Positions 22,206 to 40,832 of a DNA stretch of 64,000 nt are shown in pieces. Numbering within the stretch: the stretch's first letter is position 1; every line of letters begins with the position of its first letter. The translations under genes and the position numbers were made by a program. Under the pieces are notes generated by a model. The model worked only from the letters and a program-made list of their open reading frames with translations. It ran no database searches and was not told where the DNA came from. Source of the DNA: Asterella californica (taxonomy: Eukaryota > Streptophyta > Marchantiopsida > Marchantiales > Aytoniaceae); NCBI GenBank assembly GCA_036924285.1, contig JAYKYS010000012.1, positions 5,518,001-5,582,000 of the forward strand, read 5' to 3'.

Positions 22206-22950
22206 CCTGCGATTGCACTGGAATTTGGAGATGTGCATTTGTGATATACTTATATTTTAAAATAATAAAAACTTTTTTATTATAAATAAAAATACAATAC
22301 ATAATTCCATGACATAATCCAAATGATAGATAATACATATTGATACGATATTACTACTACTTGATAGCATCAAATGTCCGAAGACATGAACAAGTTTATG
22401 AATTCAGTTTTTTTAATGGACATCATGTATTTCAATACTTTTGAGATAAAAGTAACACATATATAACGAAAAGGATGAACACAACCATATCCAATGTGTA
22501 AACGACAATATCTAATAGCGAAACTTGTTGGTCTTGCTCGTGATAACAATCATTTACTCGTGGCATTACGCTTCCAGACATAAATTTTGTCAATGTTTAT
22601 GTACTCGGTTCCGAGTCAGCGCCGGGAACTCCCACTTGGCGAATATCTTTCTGAACTTTTGAACGTGCGTCCGGCGAGGCTTTCTTCCACATCGGAAACT
22701 TCAGAAATTCTTTGCGCTTGTCCGGTTTCGCTTACTGGGTTGCTTCCGAAAGTGGCGTACAAGGCACAAGGTTCCCAATCAGAAGCACTTGGAAGGACAA
22801 AACTGGATCCGCATTGCTACTGCCACGTATGAAGTTCCGATATTTACGGATTAGCCGGAAATGTTATTTCCATTGATAACATTTCCGGGACTCTGGGCCA
22901 AAGACCGGCCGCTTTTCCCGATAATTACATAAACTGCATACCGTTTTGAT
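22206..22950. other. Spacer between inverted arms, with a short hairpin
   Basis: The first half (about 22240-22560) is AT-rich; the second is GC-richer. A perfect hairpin, CCGGAAATGTTAT with its complement, lies at 22855-22888 (13-bp stem, 8-base loop). The 81-codon frame at 22587-22832 is unrecognised and probably not a gene. Confidence 0.6.
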
Positions 22951-24358
22951 ACTAGTCACCATTTCAACCCAACTTTTCAGATTTCTAGCCGGCTGATAAT
23001 ACAAAGAATGCCGGTTAGCCTCGAGCATTGCAACGCACCACCTAAATCACGTTTTGGGCTCATAGCAATATTTGTGAGGTCTTGAAATAGTTACCCGCCC
23101 ATTTCCATAGCTCATGGAGAAATCTTTCTTACTGGACAGGCAAGATTTCAGTTTTGAACTTTGACAAGATATAGTCGCGCACCTCCCAGGAAATGTGGCT
23201 ACCAAACAGCAAAATGTGCAAGGCTGGACTGTGTGAACCAGAACTTGCACGGAAACTACGCATACCATTTCCAAATACTTAGAGCGTCTCCACAACATCT
23301 CTTTAAAGGTCTTTTATCAGTTATGGAAAGATCTTTATATAGCTATGTTGTGGTTTTCTAACTTAAAAGCTTTTACTAACTAAGTCAAAATTACCTTTTG
23401 TTTCTTGGGAGATTTTATGCCAACCAACAGCAGCAGGGTGTATGGGCTTCGTCTAACCCTGCATCTTCCAGTCAGCCCTCCTCATTAAATTAAATTTATG
23501 TTTACTATTCTGAGCCTACCCCTGCCCATACTTGGCCATATGTATTTGCCCGTCTCTGGTCTCCTAAATATACCTCTCTTCTTTTTCTCCGGCTCCTGCT
23601 TAGCAACCCTTCTTCCATTCGAGGCTCCCCTCTCGTATCATCTTTCTTACGCTCCTGGAGGCATCCACTAGCACCATCCAGGTTAATATTACCACTTAAC
23701 CTCGCATTGTATCCCACTGTCCTCCTGTTTTCCCACAGTCATTTCCAGCTCTCCCTCCTTTTGACGTAAGCTTTGGTCCTCGGTCCTCCAACGATGCGAT
23801 GAGATGTTACTGTGACAATTATACATCATTCCTTCGACACGGGAGGATCTCACACACCTATTATGTCTATGCCCGTCTCGGGCCTTTGCTTGGACCAGCC
23901 TCAAAAACTGCCTTTTGGTGTTAGCCCTTGCTCTTCGGGCTGTTTCGGCTGGGACTCCCCTTCCTACACTCATTTCTTCGATACTCTCTTTCTCACCTTT
24001 TCAGCGCCGGCTGGCTCTTTTTCTTGTTGAAGAGAGTGTTGGCTGCACATAAGCAACTGGTTGTTCAAGAACACTGCTCCGCAGTTCACACCTGCTCGAC
24101 ACTTCCTTCTTACATTTCTCCGTGCACTTTATCGGTTTACTAGACTTAATGTTCGAACTTACACTTCCTTGGTCTTATGGCTTTATCATGCGCTCTCCAA
24201 GGTTTGCTTTGATTCACGTCTACGATCATCGTCTGGTTTGATTAGAGCAGATAGTTGACAGAATATGGGCCTAGTCTACGGCCACTTCGCTGTTCCTGTC
24301 GCAGATTTCCACTTTCGAGCAGTCACCGGGCCATCTATCGATTAGCATCTCGTTCTGT
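22951..24358 (-). repeat. Right arm of inverted duplication
   Basis: 1408 bp; mate at 20804-22205. It ends 164 bp before the ECH2 start codon. Confidence 0.9.
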
Positions 24359-24521
24359 TACGAGATCCAGCAGAACACTCAAGCAAGCGACGAAGTGGGA
24401 AATTGAAGGGGGAGAAGCTATAGAAGAGATAGAAAGAGCGACTTGATCGAGTGGCGCTCTCTTGCGTGCTTTCTCCCGAGTTGAGCAGGGAGTTTTGGGA
24501 CTTCTGAAGAGTTGAATAGTG

Positions 24522-25469
24522 ATGGCTAAAATTCCGGTGATCCAACCAGATCTCGTACTCGGGTTTCGGTTTCCTGAAACAACTTACGAGTATATGGAAA
24601 AGGATGTTGCGCTTTACGCACTGGGAGTCGGTGCTCCGGGCCCGAACCCTGTTGACCCCTTGGAGCTTCCGTATGTTTATCACCCCAAGGGGCAGGAATT
24701 CATCAAGGTTTTACCCACCTTTCCGGTGGTTTGGTCATCCAGTTTGTTGAAAACCTTGGATTCCGTGGACGGATTGCATTACGATCCAAAACTACTTCTA
24801 CATGGAGAGCAGTACGTGGAAATTTACAGACCTCTCCAGAATTGCGGTAGAGTCCGAAATACTACGAGAATTTCAGGCCTTCACGATAAAGGCAAGGCAG
24901 CCATTGTTGAGTTGGAAATTCAGAGCTGTGATGCAGGAACTGGTGACCTTCTGTGTCTCAACAGGTCTACAATTTTCCTGCGGGGTGCTGGAGGGTTCTC
25001 TCCACCATCGAAGCTGTTTTCGTACTCCAAGAGAACCACAACCACAAAATTGGGAAGCGCAGCCCCGGTGAAGAGTGCCTCCGCCGATTCACCTCCGTTT
25101 GCTGTCTTCGAAGATCAGAGTCAAACTTCTCAAGCTCTACTCTACAGGCTGTCAGGAGATTATAATGTTATTCACGCGGACCCTGAGATAGCTGCACAGG
25201 CAGGGTTCCAACGGCCCATCATTATGGGATTGTGCACTTTGGGGTATGCTGTCCGTGCTGTTATTCGAAGTTGTTGCAGTGGCGACCCCTCGCGGATAGA
25301 AAGTTTTCAAGGTCGATTTCTTTCTCATGTCTACCCTGGAGAAAAGTTGTCGACGGAGATGTGGCTGGATTCATCCCGCACAAGAGTCACGTTTCTGTGC
25401 AAAGCTAGCGGCCGAAATGTTCTGTCTGGATTCGTTACTTTGACACTATCTCCTCCATCGCGCCTATGA
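24522..25469 (+). CDS. ECH2: Peroxisomal enoyl-CoA hydratase 2 (MaoC-like, hot-dog fold)
   Basis: A single-exon 315/316-residue protein. ECH2 converts 2E-enoyl-CoA to 3R-hydroxyacyl-CoA and, in plant peroxisomes, helps degrade fatty acids with even-position cis double bonds. The N-terminal hot-dog half contains ALYALGVGA, VLPTFPVV and LLLHGEQYVEIYRPL. The C-terminal half carries the hydratase-2 motif YRLSGDYNVIHADPEIA (catalytic Asp about 214 and His about 219), then GFQRPIIMGLCTLG. The last three residues are SRL, a peroxisomal PTS1. Two ATGs lie in tandem (24519 and 24522); the second has the better plant context (gtgATGgct). Length and both halves are complete, so it looks functional. Odd points: many homologues have His before GLCTLG where this has Met; there are no introns; and the upstream region is the end of the inverted duplication. 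Confidence 0.93.
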   Translation: MAKIPVIQPDLVLGFRFPETTYEYMEKDVALYALGVGAPGPNPVDPLELPYVYHPKGQEFIKVLPTFPVVWSSSLLKTLDSVDGLHYDPKLLLHGEQYVEIYRPLQNCGRVRNTTRISGLHDKGKAAIVELEIQSCDAGTGDLLCLNRSTIFLRGAGGFSPPSKLFSYSKRTTTTKLGSAAPVKSASADSPPFAVFEDQSQTSQALLYRLSGDYNVIHADPEIAAQAGFQRPIIMGLCTLGYAVRAVIRSCCSGDPSRIESFQGRFLSHVYPGEKLSTEMWLDSSRTRVTFLCKASGRNVLSGFVTLTLSPPSRL

Positions 25470-25696
25470 TGTCTCTTGATACTTCCACCCACTTCTAAGC
25501 TTCTTGCACACATTGTACAACTTTTAATGGATATAGACCAATGGAGCTTTCCAAGAGTCGGTAGGATTCCAGGGATGATTTTGATGAATGACTCGTAGCT
25601 TACACGAGGACGGTTTGTACAGGGTAGGTATGTTCATACCCCTGCGAACATGAAATTACAAATTTAATATCTTCCGATATGCAAAAGTTCTTGCAG

Positions 25697-32928
<7,232 letters not shown>

Positions 32929-34299
32929 TGTGCGAGCTGAGATCTTTATCTGCTGGTGCCAGATTTCGAGTTTTCCTGAGTACGTCAAGTTGAGGTAGAG
33001 TAGTGACGAGTAGAGGTAGCGAGGGAGAAGCAGACGTCTTCTTCACTGATCTGATCTGAAGTTTTTAGCTTCGGCAGGTCAGCTGTGTATCATGGTAGGA
33101 AGTGGCGGAGAATATGTGCATGCATTGACTACTGGTATAACGGTCAGTTTTGCTCTATATAGGCAAGGTGAGTGAGTTAGCACTGGTGGTTTAAGCAGCG
33201 TCACTAGAACAGGAGATCTGCTACGGTGTGACACATTTTCTGTCCCAAGGATTGTTTTTGACAGTGGTGGCGGTGTGTATCCGCGTCAGCCCAGAGAATG
33301 AACCGGCAACTCATGAGAATTTCATGACACTCCTAAAGTCTAGAAGATCAGTTTGTTTCTGCAAAGGGCTCTATACGAGTAGACTAGAAAATAGTAACGT
33401 CTATTCCAGAGCTGTTTGTGTTCTACTATCGAAGTTTTCTCGAAATGATCTACAGATCAAGTTGTAAATCCAACCCCATTGCATACCACACATCATACTT
33501 CACACTTAAAGTCTTAGATTGTTGCCATTGATGTAACTGATCGCACGGTAAAGTAACTCACTTCATTAACAACGTAGGAAACTCTATCCATGAATTGGTC
33601 ATCCTATCACATTTTCTCAAAAAATCGACATCGTCGTTCATCATTAGAAAACTCTGGACTGACTAGAAGAGAGTGTACAAGTTTTCGGCACGGCTCGTTA
33701 TCAAAGCCACGTTAGATTCTGCTTTCTTTCTCCGCATTCGTTAACATTCCTCGTAGATAAACCTGCGGACACGTGTCTGCCTCGGGCGTTGTCTTTGCAC
33801 AACACGTTGATGGTCCAGGACTAGTGTAAAGATGTTTTCTACGACTGGTTTACATGGTTCAGAACATGATAAAACTGAACCTTATTCATATTTGAAAACT
33901 GAATATTTAAGACTTGAACATATTGAACGTCTATTCTGTTAACTGACATGAACTCTTATTCTGCATAATCATATAGTAATATTCCCAACAAAGAGGAAAA
34001 CATATTATAAACGATCAACTGAAAATATAAAAGCACCATACACTATGTCCCATAGCACTCTCAGTACCCGTAAATCCATAGTCTGCTCCAACATACACAG
34101 CTGATTTTATAGGTTTCCCACTCTCGAGTTACTTATTTACTTCCCTAATCGTGTCAAATAAGTTTAGGAATCTCGTGGGTTGGGGAGAAATAATTCTAAA
34201 ATTGCTATTTCATTCAGTGTCGAACAGGATCAGCTGGATAACGTTTACAAAATGAAAGAAAATCTGAGTAGTTTTACATGATCTAGTGTTCATTCGAGC

Positions 34300-34560
34300 A
34301 CTTGCATATTCATGCATTTAATTTAATAGCTTAGATGTTAAATTAAACTCTATTGAATTAATGTATTAATGATTACAGCTTTTCGGATCCGATACTTGTA
34401 GTTTCTGAAGCGTTGCAGTCGACTCAGACTTATGGTTTATTTTCTGTTGTCTTCGTGTTTTAAAGCATAAGCTAATAATTAAATTTTGATTATTTTTATC
34501 TATTTGATATATATATAAAATATTTAGTTACTTTCCCAACAACAATAAACGAACAAAAAT
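34300..34560 (+). repeat. AT-rich dispersed repeat, further copy
   Basis: Shares TTTAATTTAATAG, AAATTAAACT, ATTAATGTATTAATG and GACTTATGGTTTATTT with the units at 3480-4540. Confidence 0.5.
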
Positions 34561-34964
34561 TCCTACAAGTTCATCCGGCATGCATATTTACACGATCTAG
34601 TGTTAAAATTACGTGTGTAATTTAGTTTTACGCGTATACCCATAACCAGCAAGGTGTTGCTTTTGCAATAACATTGCAGAGCCCTTTATGCATGCTAATT
34701 AGTAGAATGATCCACACTTTACAATGTAAGATCTCATCGTGCGACAGAAGATGCTTTCAAGAAAGAATACATAAGATAGAAGCTCGAGTGGAAGATCCGG
34801 AATCAAGATCTTACAAAGCAGATCATCTAGTTGCATGTTGAAAAGAAAACAAATATCAAAAGCACTATAACATTTTTTCTTTCAGTGTTCAGCTATTTTA
34901 GGTTAGATATTTAGGCATGAGAAAACCGTCTAGATGAAAGTGTTTTGTCACAGCTTTAGGATCA

Positions 34965-35008
34965 CATGACACTACACATCCTCTACAGAGAGGATGTGTA
35001 GTGTCATG
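34965..35008. repeat. Perfect 20-bp-stem hairpin
   Basis: A 20-bp segment beginning CATGACACTACACATCC is followed, after the four-base loop ACAG, by its exact reverse complement, giving a 44-base perfect stem-loop. It could be a MITE core, the tip of a small-RNA precursor, or a recent inverted micro-duplication. Flanking bases do not extend the pairing clearly. Confidence 0.85.
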
Positions 35009-35978
35009 AGGATTCAGGTGGCATTGAAGATCACGTCTCTTCTAAGTTGGTTCCGCTTCCACATCAATTCTTTTCTTCTTGGATCAAAGTTAAACCAAAA
35101 TTCTTAAAAGAGGATGGATATGGAAGATGTAACAAGAAATAGTAAGCAGATATCAGTAAATGTATAGCTTCAGTGTTTTAGATAACAGCACAATTTTTGC
35201 TGATATTAGGATGTATTTTGCTGGAATGAGATATTCGAGAAGTTTCAACAAGCTAACAGTTTTGTTAGCTCAAACATACCAGTACACTTTCAGACGTTTA
35301 AAGCATAAAACTGTTGAGTGTCGTATCATTGTGATAAGCTATAGCTTTCGCTAACTTGAAATGTACAAATTATTACTTGTGAATGATTCTACGGAGAATG
35401 AAAGTGTTATGAACATGTGTTCAACACAAAGCACAAAGCGGTCATAATATAAAATCAATATCGTTGGAGAAGAAATGGAAAATTATGAACATTTAATACG
35501 TATTTCTACATAGACATAGAATAAAATTACTCTCAGATGATGTCTCGACTGAATGACTCTACTGACAGTTCAGAACAAACATTTAGATCTAAATCTACAT
35601 ATGTAGATGTCACAAGTTGATCTGACAGGAACACCTATTGGGAAGATAATTCTGCCGGACTTATCCTATGATTAATAAGCTAGCAAAATCCTCTAACTTT
35701 AGAATCCTCAAAAACTGACAGGAAAACTTGATAGAAACCATGAAAAATAAACTTTACAAATAGGAAATGCTTATACATGATTGAAGTGACCTACTCATCA
35801 AGATCTTCCTCAATATCTTCATCGTCATCCTATTCATTGACATCTCTGAAAGGAGATTGGTTTCTTTCGATTCTATGATGAGTTAGGGTTAACCATAACC
35901 GGTTCACTAGGACCCTCTAAGACTTCGCATTCTGTAGAGCCTGAACAGTTTCCAACATAGCTCAACCACAACGTGGTT

Positions 35979-38500
35979 CTATTCTCCATACCTCATTCTA
36001 ATCAAGGGATGACTGAGAATACCTTGCACTCGTTCAACATCATGTAAACAACTTCCTTTCACCGTTGTTGTCACTAAGCTTGCACACACAAACATGTGCG
36101 AGTGAGATCCAACCAACTCAAAGCTAGCAAAGTTTGCTAACTGAAAAACTGAAATTGCATGTGTCAAGCAATAGTGTGTATCATGTTCATCAAAGCTAAT
36201 GGAATCCACTTGCTGAAGAACTGATAGAGCGCAAAATGCAACATATAACAAAAATAGAAACAGATTAGACACTTACATGTTTCTTCGATGGATTGTTGTA
36301 CAAATCTCTTAAACATCTTCGACACTATGATCCAGAATAGTACAATCCACTCGAGAATAGTACTTCACATCGATAGAGTGCTAATGTGCAACCTAAAGTC
36401 AAGAAAAATGTCGATGGTTTCCATCCCAACAAGTGAACATTCAGTTCTTCAACCAGCCAAACAAGTCGGGAGCCTCATCAAAATCTTCCTCAACCTAGTA
36501 TTCTGCTCCTGTTAGCATGGGCTCATGTAAGCACGAACTGACAAAGTTCATCCTATGTCAATATATACCTTTCCACCAGTATCTTTCTTTCAACTTTTTG
36601 TAAGTAGCTCAAATCTCTTGATGTCTAGCCCATAAGGTGTTATGAAACTCCTTCACTGATTAGTTTGCAAATCGTCCACCACTTGTATAAATATCTCATC
36701 CTTTGTGACAATCTCTAAAGATATCCATCATATAGAAAATAGTTGTACGCTTGTTTCTTTATCTCTTTGAACTCTACTTCACTCCACCTCTCTTGCTTTT
36801 TTTGCGAACTCAAGTCATACCTTATGTCACAAAGTCTACTTGTATAAAAACTCTTCCTTAAACAACAACGGCTCCAAGTCTGTAGTTTGTCGACCAACTT
36901 GACCTCGAACATCATTGTCATCTTCCTCAGCTTTTTTAAACATATCATCCTCGTATATAATATAACCCTTGACAACATATCTGCTACCACATTCTTCTTA
37001 CTTATTGTATGCTTCAGCTCTGGATTTAAAGCTCATGATATAAGCAATCCAACGTAACATCGCTATGTCCGGCTTGTTCCAATTGGATATCATGCCACCA
37101 AAGTATACAATCTGTCTCCAAAACTACATCTCTTCTCTCACTCTTCTACATCAGATGAGAAAAGAATTGCAAACATACAATAATCTCCTCATACATTTAT
37201 CGAGAGTGGATAAGGATCACCATCATACCATCTTTGTCCTCCATCACTCTGTTTACACCGTCCAATCACCTTTTTCTCTGTACTTCCACAACAGGTGATG
37301 GAACTATAGAGATAGAAGATATATCCTCTACAGTATGAGATCTACAGTATGTTGATGACTCCGCTTCTCTTTTCTTCATAACTCTTCGGTGATCACCATC
37401 ATTAAGTGTTCTTTCATCTAGGTCAAAAACATCTAGTCACCTTTTGTCTTTTACAATCGCATCTTGTTTATTGCTTGCTTCCAAAAATGCTCGAATAGAA
37501 GTTGCATCTAGAGAGTCTCTCCTTCTTGTAGCCCTCTTAATACTTTTTACGTCTCTCTTTATCACTTGAATTGAAACTTCAGCAGCTTGCTCAACCAGAG
37601 TTAGATTAAAGCGCACTTCAACTATACCTGTATAAACATCAACTTTTACAGAGCCTGCAGTCATTGTTGTAGTGTTCACACCAATAAGTATTGGAAGGAA
37701 ACTCCTCATCCTTTCTATTCCAAATGCGTATTGAGAGGTTGTCCAATGACAGTTTGATGCAACCGGTTGTTCTTATAGTTGACCACGTTCTCTCGCAAAG
37801 CAGTTGCTAAGTCTTGACAATCTCCTCTGAGATATGGACTATCACATCAGATATATCTCCTAGTAAAGGTTCTCCTTACAGGTCGAGCACTTGACACTGC
37901 TGGTCGCTGATCTCTCTTTAGATCTACCATCTCTACTCTTAATCTCTCAACTGTTGAGTTAGCTCTTCAGTCAAGTGATGTTGATTCTGATTCTCAACAT
38001 GTCTAGGACCTCTATGTATTTTAGAAATTCCTCTCTCTGTGCACATTCAAAAAAAGTCCATCCTCCTAGATGTCTCCTCTGTATACTTCTTACTGTCTAT
38101 CTCAATTCAGGAACAACAATCAACTCAAAACTCAGAATTATCTCAACTTCAAGTGCCCTCGTCCGTTCCATTTCACCCACATACTCTCACAAGTACATCG
38201 AACTCCCACATCGATCAATAATTGCTTGTAGAGCTTTTGTTGATTCTGTTCAACTCCTCCAGTTGCAGGTTGTTGATGAATCAAACCAACCAACGCTTGA
38301 AGAATTTGAGTTTATCGATAGTAAGTTATGCACATACTCCTTGAGGAGCAAGGTCATCTTGACCAAGAGTACTTTGAGCAACAACACCCTAAGCAACAGC
38401 TACACTTTGAATGACAGTACCATGATCCATCTTTCTCACACAATCTAACAAATCCTTCAAATCAATCATTCCAAGATCTCTCAGTGGAAGCATCAGATGT
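35979..38500 (-). mobile_element. Old, degenerate Ty3/gypsy element (gag plus RNase H/integrase junction)
   Basis: Minus-strand remnants. From 38480 downward there is a coding-like stretch (IDLKDLLDCVRKMDH...) broken by stops, then a 90-codon frame at 37709-37437. At about 37090-36960 two frames together give ETDC, DIAMLRWIAYI and KNVVADMLSR, the end of a Ty3 RNase H domain, followed by the linker toward integrase (36990-36715). The words DIAMLRWIAYI and DMLSR also occur in the element at 46100-46220, so both belong to one lineage. No LTRs were found. The copia element at 38501 appears inserted in its gag region. Confidence 0.6.
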
Positions 38501-39061
38501 TGTTAGGAGCGTTTTCTCTGGGGAGGGTTGACCTCTTGTCTATGATTGATCGTGGGACGCACAAAAAAAACAGTTGTTGCTAGTATTCAGAACTCAAATA
38601 TAGTCATTTGTAGCCACCAAGTTCAATCAGACACTCAAATTTGTGCAAATAGATCTTCCAAGGCTCATACATCTTTATTCACGTCTCAGCTTACAATCAA
38701 TGGCCTCAGCAATCACAATCTCCCACTCTTCACATGCATGCCGTCTCTACAACTCCTAAATGTTTTCAAATTCTGACATGTATGTCGATTTATCTAAAAA
38801 ACTATCCTTTTGCTAAGTTATGTCTTTATACGCACATTTATAGAAAGATCGATACTTCGAGGACACTCCAAGAAAAGAGAGCGAATAGACAAGGAAGTAA
38901 AATAGGAACGAGATGAGAGAGGCTTTGTCTCTCCATGTATATATAGTGGGGGTGAGTACAAGAGAAACCCAATGGTGCGTTAGCCCTCTAACTAACTATA
39001 ATTATTTTAACCACTCCGGCTTATATTAGTCGGTTATCTACTAGAGCTTGGGACTATATCA
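38501..39061 (-). repeat. Probable copia 3' LTR
   Basis: Read on the minus strand, the polypurine tract AAAGGGGAGTGT (39073-39062) is followed by TGATATAGTCC... and the segment ends CTCCTAACA at 38501, giving a 561-bp TG...CA LTR. A TATA-like CACTATATATACATG lies inside at about 38930-38950, suitable for the LTR promoter. Confidence 0.6.
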
Positions 39062-39073
39062 ACACTCCCCTTT

Positions 39074-40770
39074 AAGCTCAACTCTACATCCTGTACTCCT
39101 AGATAATGTCTGAAAGCATCAAACTTATCTCTAGGCAATGTCTTAGTGAAGATATCGGCAACCTGATCTCATGTGCTCACATAACTGAGCTCAATCTCTC
39201 CTACAAAGACATTCTCTCTAATGAAATGATAGTGCACCTCAATGTGCTTCTTCCTAGCATGGAAAACATGATTACTAGTTAACTTCATGCTGCTAATGTT
39301 ATATATATACAACAACAGGATCTGTACACTCTACACCAATTTTACATAACAGACATCGAAGCTAAATTGATTCGCATGTTGCGTTCGTTGCTCTTCGGTA
39401 CTCTATTTTTGTGGATAACAAAGCAACTATAGGTTGCTTCTTAGAAGCTCAGCTTATAGCAACGCTTCCAAGTTCAAAAGCGTAACCTGACGTGGATCTC
39501 CTGTCGACACTTCCTGTCCAATCAGCATTTGTGTAGTCATGTAATAACAATGCTCCACTGTATCGATAGTGAAGTTCGTACTGCATCGAGAACTTCACGT
39601 AGCGGAGGTCTGACAGCCTCTAAATGTGATCTCCGTGATGACTGCATGAACTGACTGATCAGACCGACGACATAGCTCAAGTCTGGTCTGATGATCGTCA
39701 GATAGATAAGACTCCCAACCATATGTCTGTACATACGTGGATCATTAAGTAACTCATCATTCTCTGCTCCTAGTTTTACCCCTTGCTCTAATGAAGTAGC
39801 AATGGATTTGCAGTCAAGCATACCAAATCTCTCAAGCATATTGAGAGCATTCTATCGCTGTACAAGCCAAACATCCTTCCCATCTCTAATGAACTCCACA
39901 GCGAAGAAGTACTTGAGTTCTCTTAAGTCCATCATCTCGAACTCAGATTTCAAGTGATTCTTGATCTGAGAAATAAGCTCCTCATAGTTACATGTTATGA
40001 TCAAGTCATCAACATAGATGGTGATCACAATAATCCGGTCTTGTATTCTTAATGAATACAAGGTAGAGTCTGAACTACAAAGATGGAAACCAAGAGACTG
40101 CAAGTAGGAATTGATCTTTGCATACCATGCTCTTGGTGCTTATTTTAGACCATAGAGGGCCTTCCGTAACTTACATACACGAGAAGGAAACTTAGGATCC
40201 TCATAACCTGGAGGTTGCAGCATGTAGACCTCCTCCTCAAGATCACCGTTAAGAAAGACGTTCTTGAAGTCCATCTGGAGCATCTTCCAACCTTTCTAAG
40301 TTGCAACTGCAATTGTGATTCGAAATAGTCACCATCTTCGCAACTGGAGCAAAGATCTACTCAAAATCCACTCCATGTTGTTGTGCGTAGCCCTTGACTA
40401 CCAATCTGGCCTTGTACCGACACACGGTACCATCCGAATTGCGCTTGACTTTGAAGACCACCTGCAACCAATCGCTTTCTTATCTTCAGATAAGTCCACC
40501 AACTCCCAAGTCTGTTGGTGAGGAAACGCATCAAGTTCAGCTTCCAATAGCACTTACCCATTGGACTTTGTGCATCGTCTCCTCAAGTGAACTCGGTTCT
40601 TGTTCCTGAAGAACATTGATCATATATGCATGGTGTGCAGCAAGAAAACCTTCATGTATATACCTACTCATTGGATGTTTTGCCTGTTCATATCTGCGAG
40701 AGGTAATCGATGCACTAGTCACCTCCTTTTACAACTGATCTGACGTAGACGTCAAGGTCTGGGACAAAAT
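39074..40770 (-). pseudogene. Ty1/copia pol remnant (reverse transcriptase and RNase H)
   Basis: Minus-strand coding remnants with many stops and frameshifts. From 5' to 3' of the element: EPSSLEETMHKVQW (start of the RT domain, about 40610-40560); RYKARLV-like region near 40400; YVDD catalytic box in ITIYVDDLIITC (codons 40016-40005); GSLIYLTIIRPDLSYVVGLISQFM (39730-39650, the RT/RNase H connection); and near 39250-39100 the RNase H end, reading HARKKHIEVHYHFIRE, DQVADIFTK and LGVQDVELS, directly before the polypurine tract. The 5' part (gag, integrase, 5' LTR) is absent because the Ty3 element at 40833 abuts it. Not functional. Confidence 0.85.
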
Positions 40771-40832
40771 ATCCAATGGATGTGGAAGATTTACATATCT
40801 GGATGAGTCAAACATACACTACAATAGCACGC

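Larger units (their letters stand above)
20804..24358. repeat. Large inverted duplication (1.4-kb arms, 745-bp spacer)
   Basis: The left arm 20804-22205 is the reverse complement of 22951-24358, nearly without gaps (arm lengths differ by 6 bp) and with only scattered substitutions. The outer limits are sharp: ACAGAACGAGATGC on the left equals the complement of GCATCTCGTTCTGT on the right. The inner limits end at CTAGT/ACTAG. No target-site duplication is obvious. Open frames in the arms appear as mirror pairs and match nothing I know. The right arm ends about 160 bp upstream of the ECH2 start, so it probably includes or abuts that gene's promoter. Explanations: inverted segmental duplication, or a foldback-type element with very long terminal repeats. 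Confidence 0.9.
32929..35978. other. No recognisable gene; AT-rich, one repeat-family copy
   Basis: Short frames only. A copy of the AT-rich dispersed family lies at 34300-34560, and a perfect hairpin at 34965-35008 (listed separately). Confidence 0.4.

Noticed and set aside
20904..24258. Mirrored open frames in the inverted arms as a duplicated gene pair
   Set aside because: Overlapping frames exist on both strands, none shows known motifs, and mirror conservation follows from arm identity alone.
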